Source of the DNA: Terrimonas sp937888905
GTDB lineage: Bacteria; Bacteroidota; Bacteroidia; Chitinophagales; Chitinophagaceae
Direction of reading: 5' to 3'
NCBI GenBank assembly: GCA_937888905.1
Contig: CALATA010000022.1
Coordinates: forward strand, 248,001-312,000
DNA length: 64,000 bases
The notes beneath the pieces were generated by a model. The model was not told the origin of the DNA and searched no databases. It worked only from the letters and a program-made list of their open reading frames with translations. Numbering within the stretch: position 1 is the first letter of the stretch; each line of letters starts with the position of its first letter. Of the stretch, positions 8,308 to 15,976 are shown one piece after another. The position numbers and the translations under genes are program-made.

Positions 8308-9849
8308 ATGATCAGAAAATCAGTACTTCCGGCCCTTCTGCTGCTGAGCCTCACGGCCACCGCGCAAAAGAAGAGCCGTCCCGGCACTTTCGCCGCAACG
8401 ATCACGGCCGCAGACATGAGCCGGCATCTGCACATCATTGCCGGAGCTGAAATGGAAGGACGCGACACGCCGTCACCCGGTTTGGAAAAAGCCGCTTCTT
8501 ACATTGAAGAGCATTTCAAATCACTCGGATTGCAGCCCGGTAACAACGGCAGTTATCGTCAGCAATATCCGTTGTACAAAGATTCCATTACCGCTACATC
8601 GCTGAGCGTAAACGGAACAGCCTTTGAATTAGGGAAAGATTTTTTACCCAATGCACAATTCAATCACCACTCAGGTCTTCGTTTTTCTGAAGTAGTATTT
8701 GTTGGTTATGGTATTGTGGATGGCGACCTGAATGCCTACAAAGATCTCGATGTTGCCGGCAAGCTGGTGATGATTGCAGATGGTATGCCTGAAGGATACA
8801 AGCCGTCGGCTACAGGTTTCCGCTCTCCCGGGAATATTTTTGGCAAACTCGCGGCCGCCCGCGCGCGGGGTGCCGCAGGGGTATTAGTCGTGTCTGCCAA
8901 TTTCCCCCGGAAAAACATACAAATGCAATCCGCCTACCAGTTGAATGGCTATCAGGCTTCCGTATATCCTCCAACCTACAGCATTTCGCAGGCACTCGCC
9001 ACCAGCATTCTCGGCGCTGGTACGGAGAACGTACTTGACCTGTTGAAGAAAAATGGCGTTGCTTCAAAAGTATACAAAGCCGACGTGGCACTGCGTTATG
9101 AAGTAGCTACCAAACAAGCTGCAGCATCCAATGTATTGGCACTGCTCGAGGGCACGGATAAAAAAGATGAATACGTAATCATTACCGCGCACTACGATCA
9201 CGTAGGCAAGCGCGACGACGGAACGATCTATTACGGGGCTGATGATGATGGCAGCGGTACTACGGCTATCCTTGAGCTGGCTGAAGCATTTGCCAAAGCA
9301 AAAGCAGCAGGCAAAGGCCCGCGCCGTTCCATTGTATTCATGACCGTAAGCGGTGAGGAAAAAGGACTGTGGGGTTCAGAATATTATTCCAATCATCCCG
9401 TGTTCCCACTCGATAAAACAACGGTGGACCTGAACATCGACATGATCGGCCGTATCGGCGACGAATACAAGGCCGACAAGGATTCCGTGAACTATGTGTA
9501 TGTGATCGGCGACGACAAACTGAGCACCGATCTGGCTCCGATCACCGACCAGGTAAACAAGCAATATGTAAAAATGAAATTGGATCGCAAATACAACGAT
9601 CCCAATGACAAAAACCGCTTCTACTACCGCAGCGACCATTACAACTTTGCGGATAAAGGAGTGCCCGTGATCTTCTATTTCAACGGTGTGCATCCCGATT
9701 ACCACAAGCCTACCGATACGCCGGACAAGATCAATTACCCGCTGATGGCCAAAAGAGCGCAACTGGTATTTTATACCGCCTGGGAAATGGCCAATCGTAG
9801 TGATATGCTGAAGAGAGATTTGAAGCTGCCGGAGGGCACAAGAAGATAA
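8308..9849 (+). CDS. secreted M28 family metallopeptidase
   Basis: Zinc aminopeptidase exported by a signal peptide (MIRKSVLPALLLLSLTATAQ). A protease-associated domain is inserted at about residues 130-230 (AAARARGAAGVLVVS). The catalytic core follows, with zinc ligands in TAHYDHVG, YGADDDGSGT, SGEEKGLWG and NIDMIGR, and a last His in GVHPDYHKPTDTPDK. ATG 8308 was chosen over the in-frame start at 8278 because it begins at the signal peptide. A 14-bp hairpin covers its stop codon and probably ends transcription. Confidence 0.92.
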   Translation: MIRKSVLPALLLLSLTATAQKKSRPGTFAATITAADMSRHLHIIAGAEMEGRDTPSPGLEKAASYIEEHFKSLGLQPGNNGSYRQQYPLYKDSITATSLSVNGTAFELGKDFLPNAQFNHHSGLRFSEVVFVGYGIVDGDLNAYKDLDVAGKLVMIADGMPEGYKPSATGFRSPGNIFGKLAAARARGAAGVLVVSANFPRKNIQMQSAYQLNGYQASVYPPTYSISQALATSILGAGTENVLDLLKKNGVASKVYKADVALRYEVATKQAAASNVLALLEGTDKKDEYVIITAHYDHVGKRDDGTIYYGADDDGSGTTAILELAEAFAKAKAAGKGPRRSIVFMTVSGEEKGLWGSEYYSNHPVFPLDKTTVDLNIDMIGRIGDEYKADKDSVNYVYVIGDDKLSTDLAPITDQVNKQYVKMKLDRKYNDPNDKNRFYYRSDHYNFADKGVPVIFYFNGVHPDYHKPTDTPDKINYPLMAKRAQLVFYTAWEMANRSDMLKRDLKLPEGTRR

Positions 9850-9871
9850 GTTTTAAAAAAACTTATCTTCT
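9841..9871 (+). terminator. terminator hairpin overlapping the M28 peptidase stop
   Basis: A perfect 14-bp inverted repeat, AGAAGATAAGTTTT and its complement, with a 3-base loop. The TAA stop of the peptidase lies in the left arm. Confidence 0.75.
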
Positions 9872-9873
9872 TG

Positions 9874-10012
9874 AATTAGGCAATTTGATGATTTGAAAAT
9901 TAGATAATAAGAATGGTTCGAAACTTTTTCCAGCAAAGAGATCACCGGAAATAGAAAGCAGTGTTCCCTTGCTTAGCATTGCCTAATTTTCAAATCATCA
10001 AATTACCTAATT
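9874..10012. repeat. 30-bp inverted repeat pair in intergenic region
   Basis: The arm at 9874-9903 (begins AATTAGGCAATTTGATGATT) is complementary to 9983-10012 at 29 of 30 positions. About 79 bases lie between, with no reading frame. It sits between converging genes, next to terminators on both sides. Confidence 0.7.
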
Positions 10013-10042
10013 AAAAAAGCCCCGCATCGCGGGGCTTTTTTC
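10013..10042. terminator. bidirectional terminator
   Basis: AAAAAAGCCCCGC, 3-base loop, GCGGGGCTTTTTT: a perfect stem with an A run on one side and a T run on the other. It serves both the M28 peptidase and the converging gene ending at 10043. Confidence 0.85.
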
Positions 10043-11017
10043 TTACCATTTCAACAACCAGGCGAAGATCAGCGGTACAACAATTGTTGCGTCGCTTTCT
10101 ACAATGTATTTCGGTGTATTGATATCTAATTTACCCCAGGTGATTTTTTCGTTGGGAACGGCACCTGAATAGGAACCATACGAAGTGGTGCTGTCGCTGA
10201 TCTGGCAGAAATAGCTCCAGAACGGTACATCATGCCACTCAAGATCCTGGTACATCATGGGCACTACGCAGATCGGGAAGTCGCCGGCGATGCCGCCACC
10301 GACCTGGAAGAAGCCAACGCCTTTGCCACCGGAATTTTGGCGGTACCAGTCGGCCAGCCATACCATGTATTCGATGCCATTCTTCACTGTGCTGGCCTGC
10401 AACTCGCCTTTGATCACGTAGCTGGCGAAGATGTTACCGGTGGTGCTGTCTTCCCATCCGGGAACAACGATGGGAATATTTTTTTGCGCAGCGGCCACGA
10501 TCCAGGAGTCTTTCGGATCGATCTCGTAGTATTGTTCGAGTTCACCGCTCAATACGGTTTTATAAAGAAACTCATGCGGGAAGAAACGTTCATCTTTTGC
10601 TTCAGCATCTTTCCATTGCTTTACCAGGTGTTTCTGCAAACGGCGGAAAGCTTCTTCCTCGGGAATGCAGGTATCGGTAACGCGGTTATAGTGATTTTCC
10701 AGCAGGTCCCACTCGTCCTGTGGGGTAAGATCGCGGTAATTGGGAACACGCTTGTAGTGGGAGTGTGCTACCAGGTTCATTACATCTTCTTCGAGGTTAG
10801 CACCTGTACAACTGATGATGGCCACTTTATCCTGGCGGATCATTTCTGCCAGTGAGATGCCTAATTCGGCGGTACTCATAGCGCCTGCCAGGGATACCAG
10901 CATTTTTCCTCCTTCGGCAAGATGGGTTTCATAGCCTTTAGCGGCATCCATCAGGGCGGCTGCGTTGAAGTGGCGGTAATGATGTTCGATAAACTGCGAA
11001 ACAGGACCTCTGCTCAT
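10043..11017 (-). CDS. deoxyhypusine synthase-like protein
   Basis: 324 residues of the deoxyhypusine synthase fold, a spermidine- and NAD-dependent enzyme. The lysine that carries the aminobutyl intermediate in the eukaryotic enzyme is kept as Lys296 in ITWGKLD, followed by SDATIVVPL. VSLAGAMSTAELG and GGGIAGDFPI mark the NAD-binding part. Bacteria lack the eIF5A substrate, so the true product is unknown. Known bacterial relatives include homospermidine synthases. The gene is monocistronic: a promoter at 11065-11072 and a terminator at 10013 bracket it. Confidence 0.88.
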   Translation of the reverse strand: MSRGPVSQFIEHHYRHFNAAALMDAAKGYETHLAEGGKMLVSLAGAMSTAELGISLAEMIRQDKVAIISCTGANLEEDVMNLVAHSHYKRVPNYRDLTPQDEWDLLENHYNRVTDTCIPEEEAFRRLQKHLVKQWKDAEAKDERFFPHEFLYKTVLSGELEQYYEIDPKDSWIVAAAQKNIPIVVPGWEDSTTGNIFASYVIKGELQASTVKNGIEYMVWLADWYRQNSGGKGVGFFQVGGGIAGDFPICVVPMMYQDLEWHDVPFWSYFCQISDSTTSYGSYSGAVPNEKITWGKLDINTPKYIVESDATIVVPLIFAWLLKW

Positions 11018-11064
11018 GATATAGTTTTTTAAAGATGTCCCGCCGCAAAGCGGCGGTGAGGTGG

Positions 11065-11072
11065 CAAAATTA
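11065..11072 (-). promoter_or_regulatory. -7 element of the deoxyhypusine synthase-like gene
   Basis: TAATTTTG on the minus strand matches TAnnTTTG exactly, about 48 bases before the ATG. The 5' leader contains a CCGCCG-CAAAG-CGGCGG hairpin (11040-11056). Confidence 0.5.
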
Positions 11073-11090
11073 CAGCTTTACCACAAATAC

Positions 11091-11126
11091 AAAGCCCCGT
11101 GTCTCAAAAGATCACGGGGCTTTTTT
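11091..11126. terminator. terminator after the small secreted protein gene
   Basis: AAAGCCCCGTG and CACGGGGCTTT form a perfect 11-bp stem with an 11-base loop. The T run is better on the plus strand than on the minus strand, although the gene to be ended (11172-11609) is on the minus strand. Confidence 0.65.
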
Positions 11127-11171
11127 ACCACACACCAAAACTAATCTATAAAAGAGAAACTATCGCCTTGA

Positions 11172-11609
11172 TTAAAGTTTGGTACTTTTCTGGTACTGCG
11201 CCCAGTCTTCACCGTTCATCGATTTGAGAACGATCTTGTTATTGCCGTTTTCAAGCGTTACGCAGTAACCGGTACCATCGAAGTTGCTTACTTCAAAGAG
11301 ATCGGAAATCCAGTATTTTTCATAATTGCCACGCAGACTTTTTTGCAACATTACAGGCAGGTCGATGGAGCTGATGTTGCGGGTAAGTCCGATCATTTGT
11401 CCTTCCTTGTCATAGTATACGGAAACGAACTTGTTGTTGTAAAGGAAGGAAGCGCGGTATAAATTCTCGCTCTGCGTCCACTCTACCTGGGAGGCGGTAG
11501 CGAAATCTTTTTTGAAGGCGTCCAGTACTTTGTTGTCGATTGTGTTGTCATTGGCCATTGCGCTAACAGATGCGATGATGAAGGCCAGCATTACGAATAA
11601 CTTTTTCAT
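11172..11609 (-). CDS. small secreted protein with PepSY-like/BLIP-like fold (putative)
   Basis: 145 residues starting with a signal peptide (MKKLFVMLAFIIASVSAMA). The mature part repeats a pattern of F..A..V.W...N.Y.A.F with VSVYYDKEGQMIG. This resembles the beta-lactamase-inhibitor-like PepSY-like proteins (PF11396 type) common in Bacteroidota periplasms. The partner or ligand is unknown. The frame is open back to 11693, but that overlaps the promoter, so ATG 11609 is the start. Confidence 0.72.
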   Translation of the reverse strand: MKKLFVMLAFIIASVSAMANDNTIDNKVLDAFKKDFATASQVEWTQSENLYRASFLYNNKFVSVYYDKEGQMIGLTRNISSIDLPVMLQKSLRGNYEKYWISDLFEVSNFDGTGYCVTLENGNNKIVLKSMNGEDWAQYQKSTKL

Positions 11610-11662
11610 GTGTTTGTTATTTATCGGTTTGGTTTTTTTGTTTGTTTGAGAGTATGACGGTA

Positions 11663-11693
11663 CAAAGCTATTTTTTGTTACACCGCATTTCAA
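11663..11693 (-). promoter_or_regulatory. strong Bacteroidota-type promoter for the small secreted protein
   Basis: On the minus strand: TTG (11693-11691), 20 bases, then TAGCTTTG (11670-11663), an exact match to the -33/-7 consensus for this phylum. The ATG lies 53 bases after the -7 element, leaving a leader of roughly 45 bases. Confidence 0.8.
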
Positions 11694-11699
11694 GCCAAT

Positions 11700-11973
11700 T
11701 GTGATTAACGGAGCCCGATGTTAAACAACCTTAACGCGTTACTCCGTTCATCATTTCGCGCATCCGCTTGTAAGCTCAAAACCGCGTTGATTATGACAAG
11801 AACAGGAAAATTTTTTTTCTGATTTTTCTTATCGCTGCCGGATATAAAGCTGGATTAACAAATCATTAAGAAGAATGGCTGTTACGCTTTGTTGCCTGAC
11901 CACATCTCTTACATACAGGGCGGTGATGAAGAAGTGGTGCGTTTTATGTATATTATAGTATAAAACCCAGGTT
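11700..11973. other. intergenic region before ACP phosphodiesterase gene
   Basis: AT-rich. AACGGAG (near 11707) and CTCCGTT (near 11741) form a small inverted repeat. A 27-codon frame beginning ATGGCTGTTACG near 11875 ends at TAG 11956-11958, in the same frame as the gene that follows. I found no conserved content in it. Confidence 0.4.
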
Positions 11974-12576
11974 ATTAATTTTCTTGCGCACGCATATCTG
12001 TCTTTTGACGATCCGGAGGTACTGGCCGGCAATCTTTTCAGTGATTTCGTGAAAGGCCGGCGGCAGTATGATTTTCCGCCAGGCATAAGAAGGGGCATTC
12101 TGCTCCACCGCATGATCGACAGTTTTACCGACGATCATCCGCGCGTGCACGAGGCCAAGGAAATTTTCCGGCCACTTTACCGTTTATATAGTGGTGCGTT
12201 TATCGATGTGGCCTTCGATCATTTCCTAGCCAATGACGAAAACGAGTTTACCGATGCGTCGCTGCTGGCATTTTCTCAGAAAGTTTACCGGCTGACCGAA
12301 CAAAACACCACCTGGTTTCCGGCAAAGTTTGCGGGCATGTTTCCTTATATGAAACGGCAGAACTGGTTATATGATTACCGCAAGCGTCAGGGAATCTTCA
12401 ATAGTTTCGAAGGACTGGTCAGAAGGGCGGCTTACCTGTCGGAAAGCCTGCCCGCCGTGCAGTTGATGCTGGATAACTACGACTACCTGCGGGCGTGTTA
12501 CGGAAAATTCTGGCCGGAGCTGAAAGCCTTTGCGGAAGCGCAATACCATCAATTAAATGAAAAAGAAAATCCATAA
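11974..12576 (+). CDS. ACP phosphodiesterase-like protein with apparent ATT start
   Basis: Family PF04336 (AcpH type), which removes the phosphopantetheine arm from acyl carrier protein. The conserved N-terminus is present: NFLAHAYLSFDDPEVLAGNL, then SDFVKG, followed by HRMIDSFTDDHP and FDHFLA. A normal start exists only at GTG 12049, which would cut off the conserved LAHAYLS and DFVKG motifs. The frame upstream ends at TAG 11956, and between them the only codon that fits the family start is ATT 11974. That gives 200 residues, the usual length. Either ATT is used or the start was damaged. Confidence 0.82.
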   Translation: MNFLAHAYLSFDDPEVLAGNLFSDFVKGRRQYDFPPGIRRGILLHRMIDSFTDDHPRVHEAKEIFRPLYRLYSGAFIDVAFDHFLANDENEFTDASLLAFSQKVYRLTEQNTTWFPAKFAGMFPYMKRQNWLYDYRKRQGIFNSFEGLVRRAAYLSESLPAVQLMLDNYDYLRACYGKFWPELKAFAEAQYHQLNEKENP

Positions 12577-12604
12577 ATGGTAAGTACACGGTACTTTGCT
12601 TTGT

Positions 12605-12612
12605 TATTTTTG
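12605..12612 (+). promoter_or_regulatory. -7 element before first DUF2911 gene
   Basis: TATTTTTG matches TAnnTTTG, 8 bases before the ATG. No well-placed TTG was found. Confidence 0.4.
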
Positions 12613-12620
12613 CAATTCGT

Positions 12621-13184
12621 ATGATAAAACAACTGTTCCTTTCTTTTGTAATGGCAGGTGCCGTGTTAACAGCCGCTGCGCAAACAGCCATGCCGCCCGC
12701 CGACAAGTCTCCGCTTGATATCAGTTACTATCCGGCAGATTATCCGATGCTGAAGATTCAGGGTAAAGTAACCGAATCGCCCATTGCCCGCGTTGTATAC
12801 AGCCGTCCGTCGAAATCCGGCCGCAAAGTATATGGCGGGTTAGTGGAATACGGAAAAGTATGGCGTCTCGGAGCCAATGAAGCGACGGAGATTGAGTTCT
12901 ACCGCAATGTCAAGATCAATGGCAAGACTGTTCCCAAAGGACGTTATACACTTTATGCCATTGTGGAAGAAAATCAGTGGAACTTTATCATCAACAAGGA
13001 CACCGATTGCTGGGGTGCTTTTAAATATGACGAGAAAAAAGATGTAGTGCGCATGCAGGTGCCTGCCAGAACGGTTACGAATACAGAAGAGCTGGTGAGT
13101 ATGGTGTTTGAAAAAACAACAACCGGATTCAACCTGGTAGTTGCCTGGGACAATGTCCAGGCTGCGCTGCCGATCACGCTTTAA
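12621..13184 (+). CDS. DUF2911 domain protein, secreted
   Basis: 187 residues with a signal peptide (MIKQLFLSFVMAGAVLTAAAQ). The DUF2911 core is clear: ISYYPADYP, VVYSRPSKSGRKVYGGLVEYGKVWRLGANEATEIEF, PKGRYTLYAI and the C-terminal FNLVVAWDNV. The function of this family is unknown. The next gene is a paralogue with the same core, so the pair arose by tandem duplication and probably forms one operon (13-base gap). This copy looks periplasmic and soluble, whereas the neighbour is lipidated. Confidence 0.88.
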   Translation: MIKQLFLSFVMAGAVLTAAAQTAMPPADKSPLDISYYPADYPMLKIQGKVTESPIARVVYSRPSKSGRKVYGGLVEYGKVWRLGANEATEIEFYRNVKINGKTVPKGRYTLYAIVEENQWNFIINKDTDCWGAFKYDEKKDVVRMQVPARTVTNTEELVSMVFEKTTTGFNLVVAWDNVQAALPITL

Positions 13185-13197
13185 TAACTGATCCTGC

Positions 13198-13851
13198 ATG
13201 AAGAAAGTATTGTTCATCTCCTGTCTGTCTCTTGCGCTGGCAATGGTTATGTCCTGCAACCAGCGGCCGTCCACGAAAAAAGTGCAGGAGGATTCAGCCC
13301 GCTCACGTCCGTTGCCGTCTCATATCCGCGACACCACATCGGGAACGGTCAACAGTTATGCGCCGGTGGATATTTCTCCGATGGATATGAGTTATTATCC
13401 GAAAGACTATCCGATCCTGAAAATTGCATCAGATAGTAATATCAGTGCAGATATGCGGGTGATCTACAGCCGTCCGCATCTCAATGGCCGACGCCTTTTT
13501 CATGATGTGGTAAAATATAATGAGCCCTGGCGCCTGGGTGCCAATGAGGCTACAGAAATCGATTTCTTTCACCCGGTAAACATCCAGGGAACGCGCGTAA
13601 AAGCCGGACGTTATATTATCTATTGTCTCCCGCATGAAAATACGTGGACGATCGTGCTCAACAGCAACCTCGACTCGTGGGGGCTGGAGCAGGACCGCCA
13701 ACGGGACGTCTATAAATTTGATATTCCGGTGGTGCACAACAATCCGATGGTGGAGTATTTTACCATGGTATTTGAGAAAAAAGATGGCGGCGCCAACCTG
13801 GTGATCGCCTGGGACGAGGTGGTGGCAAGGCTGCCGATTGACTTTAAGTAA
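13198..13851 (+). CDS. DUF2911 domain lipoprotein
   Basis: Second DUF2911 paralogue, 217 residues. It has a lipoprotein signal ending in VMSC (Cys19 lipidated), a 35-residue linker, and then the same core as its neighbour: MSYYPKDYPIL, VIYSRPHLNGRRLFHDVVKYNEPWRLGANEATEIDFF, KAGRYIIYC and ANLVIAWDEV. Lipid anchoring is the main difference between the two copies. The stop codon TAA shares its last base with the left arm of a 48-bp inverted repeat. Confidence 0.88.
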   Translation: MKKVLFISCLSLALAMVMSCNQRPSTKKVQEDSARSRPLPSHIRDTTSGTVNSYAPVDISPMDMSYYPKDYPILKIASDSNISADMRVIYSRPHLNGRRLFHDVVKYNEPWRLGANEATEIDFFHPVNIQGTRVKAGRYIIYCLPHENTWTIVLNSNLDSWGLEQDRQRDVYKFDIPVVHNNPMVEYFTMVFEKKDGGANLVIAWDEVVARLPIDFK

Positions 13852-13898
13852 ATGTGTAAATGTACCGCCTTCGGCGGGATGTGGAAATGTGGAAATGG
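13851..13898 (+). repeat. left arm of a 48-bp inverted repeat
   Basis: The arm begins AATGTGTAAATGTACCGCC and contains the hairpin CCGCC-TTC-GGCGG. It pairs with 14162-14209 at 47 of 48 positions. It starts on the last base of the DUF2911 stop codon. Confidence 0.9.
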
Positions 13899-13899
13899 C

Positions 13900-13907
13900 T
13901 ACCTTTG
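13900..13907 (+). promoter_or_regulatory. -7 element before small membrane protein gene
   Basis: TACCTTTG is an exact TAnnTTTG match, just inside the left repeat arm and 19 bases before the ATG. The gene therefore has its own promoter inside the bracketed unit. Confidence 0.55.
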
Positions 13908-13926
13908 CACAAATCCCACCGTGATC

Positions 13927-14151
13927 ATGAAAAAGAGGCTACTGATCTGTTTACTTTCCCTGTTTTTGATATTGGGAACATCGCTGAGCAGCCAGGCTCA
14001 GTGTTCTGTATGTACGCGTACTGCAGAACAAATGGGCGAACGCCCCGCTACTGGTATGAATACAGGCATTCTCTACCTGGCTTTTATGCCATTGGCTATT
14101 ATCAGTGTGCTGGCTTACCGGTGGTGGAAATCGGAGAAAGCAAGTGTGTAA
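13927..14151 (+). CDS. small membrane protein with two hydrophobic segments
   Basis: 74 residues. The first hydrophobic segment (MKKRLLICLLSLFLILGTSL) ends in SSQAQCSVC and may be a cleaved signal. CSVCTRTAEQMGE has a Cys-x-x-Cys. A second membrane helix (LYLAFMPLAIISVLAYRWW) follows, then a short basic tail. I do not recognise the family beyond its resemblance to small membrane proteins of Bacteroidota. An earlier in-frame start at 13852 would translate the repeat arm and is unlikely. The gene is bracketed by near-perfect 48-bp inverted repeats. Confidence 0.65.
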   Translation: MKKRLLICLLSLFLILGTSLSSQAQCSVCTRTAEQMGERPATGMNTGILYLAFMPLAIISVLAYRWWKSEKASV

Positions 14152-14161
14152 ATGGCTGTTT

Positions 14162-14209
14162 CCATTTCCACATTTCCACATCCCGCCGAAGGCGGCACAT
14201 TTACACATT
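14162..14209 (-). repeat. right arm of the 48-bp inverted repeat
   Basis: Reverse complement of 13851-13898 with one mismatch. It ends one base before the stop codon of the converging glycosyltransferase gene. Related AATGTG/CACATT words occur at 24053-24150, 31062-31111 and 31225-31265. Confidence 0.9.
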
Positions 14210-14210
14210 G

Positions 14211-15017
14211 TTAAATGTGTTCCGTAATCCCTTTTTCCGCCCAGATTATTTTCTGATCCACGGCGTCCTGCATCATGCGGATGTTGCGCTCTTCGAGTTC
14301 GCGTGAGGCTTCTTTGTGGTATAAATGATAACTAATGCCGCCAAACTTGAGGAATTGTTTGCGGATGCCGGCATTGATCAGTCGAATGGCAATTTCACTG
14401 TCTTCCCTTCCCCAGCCCAGAAACGCTTCGTTGTACCCGTTCACCTTCAGCAGATCCTGCTTCCAGAAGGCCATATTACATCCTTTTACATAGTATTTGT
14501 GCTTTCCCTTGTTTTTGTAGCGGCGGGATATGAGTTTGTGAACGGAGGCAAAAGGAAGATGAATGCCATTCAAAAAGTTGCGGTCGTCTACCGAGTGTTT
14601 TTTTATGTCGATGCAGTTCGCCTTGAACAATGCTTCGGTTGTTTGCGGAGAAAGCAGCACGCGGCTTCCGGTGGTAAAATGTCCTTTATGGGCAAAGTTC
14701 AAATGATCTTTTACAAAATGACGATGCAGGATGAGGTCGCCATCGATCTGGATCACGTATTCGCCGGAGGCGGCGGCAATGCCTTTGTTGCGGATGCGCG
14801 AAAGCTGAAATCCTTCGTCGGGTTGCCAAACGTGTTTTACGGGCACCGGTGATTCCGCCATGAAGCGGTCGACCAGGTCGCCGGTCTCGCCGCGGGAGCC
14901 ATCATCGGCAATAACGATCTCGTCGGGAAGCACCGACTGACGCAATACACTTTTCAGGCAAAGGTCGAGTGCCTGCGGCCAGTTATAAGTTGATATGAGG
15001 ATCGAATTCGTTGGCAT
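14211..15017 (-). CDS. glycosyltransferase family 2 protein
   Basis: 268 residues with a GT-A fold. The N-terminal segment is SILISTYNWPQALDLCLKSV, followed by IVIADDGSRGETGDL and the metal-binding IQIDGDLILH. The C-terminal part has GWGREDSEIAIRLINAG, as in the galactosyltransferase C-terminal (Glyco_transf_7C) group. It is the last of three same-strand genes with a GlfT-like transferase and glf, so it probably works on the same cell-surface glycan. ATG 15017 fits the fold. The frame is open to 15077, but that overlaps the next gene. Confidence 0.87.
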   Translation of the reverse strand: MPTNSILISTYNWPQALDLCLKSVLRQSVLPDEIVIADDGSRGETGDLVDRFMAESPVPVKHVWQPDEGFQLSRIRNKGIAAASGEYVIQIDGDLILHRHFVKDHLNFAHKGHFTTGSRVLLSPQTTEALFKANCIDIKKHSVDDRNFLNGIHLPFASVHKLISRRYKNKGKHKYYVKGCNMAFWKQDLLKVNGYNEAFLGWGREDSEIAIRLINAGIRKQFLKFGGISYHLYHKEASRELEERNIRMMQDAVDQKIIWAEKGITEHI

Positions 15018-15036
15018 GGCTGCAAAATAACAAACC

Positions 15037-15972
15037 TCAGGAAGCTTTCGTATCTGTAAGGGGAAGATCGTCGGCAAAATCTATGGGAGGCCGGAAGGTA
15101 ACCGATGCCAACGAGGAGCTGATGAGTGTGCGGATAAAAGCCATACGGTGGTCTTTTCGCTTCATTAACAGCGAAAACGGCCAGGTAAATACCCGCTTTA
15201 GCAGGTTGCGCCAGTAACTGCCTTCGCCTTTGAACATCCGGCGGATATAAAGGTCATTGCGAAGCCCGTGCTTGTATTTCCATAAATTATTGGCACCGTC
15301 CGTGAAGATATCACTGGCATAGTTGACCGGTGTTTTGTGAATCACAATGCTGTCGGTTACCAGTGCGCCGCTGAGTCCGTGCTTGCGGATGCGGCGTGTA
15401 TATTCATAATCATCACCCCAGATAAAAAATTCTTTGATGGGAAGCCCCGCTGCACGCACCGCTTCACGGCTTACCAGCAAGGAAACGAAAGAATTGAATT
15501 CAACGGGAACGATCTGGTGCTGTGCGTAAAACGTTTTATCTTTTTTCCCCCTGAAGTCCTGAAGTATAACCTGCTTGTTCATGAGGTGCGGGGTGCGGTC
15601 AGTGAACAAAACCTGGCTTCCGAAGAAGCCGAATTCGTCACCCGCCTGCTTTGCAACGGCAGCGGCATCGAGTAGTTTTTGCAAAGCCAAAGGTTCGGGA
15701 ATCGAATCGTCGTCCATGATCCAGGTCCAATCGCTGTTGAGATGGTAGGCATGGCGGAGGCCTTCATGAAAACCCCAGGCGCCGCCTCGGTTGGGTTGTG
15801 TGATCACGCGTAGACCGGGCTGCGTAGCCAGCCACTCGCCGGTGCCATCGGTGGAACTGTTATTAATGATCAATATTTCGTCGGAAGGACGTGTTTGCGC
15901 GCGGATTGCGGCAATACATTCTTTCAACAACCCAAGACGGTTGTAGGTAATAACAACGGTAATTATGTGCAT
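15037..15972 (-). CDS. galactofuranosyltransferase-like glycosyltransferase (GT2)
   Basis: 311 residues. The GT-A core has VVITYNRLGLLKECIAAIRA, ILIINNSSTDGTGEWL and the metal-binding WIMDDDSIPEP, followed by FIWGDDYEYTRRI and a basic C-terminus. This arrangement is typical of the GlfT/rhamnosyltransferase-like branch of GT2. It lies 4 bases from glf, so UDP-galactofuranose is the likely donor. The acceptor is unknown. The gene order (glf, this gene, second GT2) suggests a small galactofuranose-containing glycan. Confidence 0.85.
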   Translation of the reverse strand: MHIITVVITYNRLGLLKECIAAIRAQTRPSDEILIINNSSTDGTGEWLATQPGLRVITQPNRGGAWGFHEGLRHAYHLNSDWTWIMDDDSIPEPLALQKLLDAAAVAKQAGDEFGFFGSQVLFTDRTPHLMNKQVILQDFRGKKDKTFYAQHQIVPVEFNSFVSLLVSREAVRAAGLPIKEFFIWGDDYEYTRRIRKHGLSGALVTDSIVIHKTPVNYASDIFTDGANNLWKYKHGLRNDLYIRRMFKGEGSYWRNLLKRVFTWPFSLLMKRKDHRMAFIRTLISSSLASVTFRPPIDFADDLPLTDTKAS

Positions 15973-15976
15973 ATTC

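Noticed and set aside
11875..11958. 27-codon frame before the ACP phosphodiesterase gene as a leader peptide
   Set aside because: It has no conserved sequence and could be chance. It is in the same frame as the following gene, but its stop codon separates the two.
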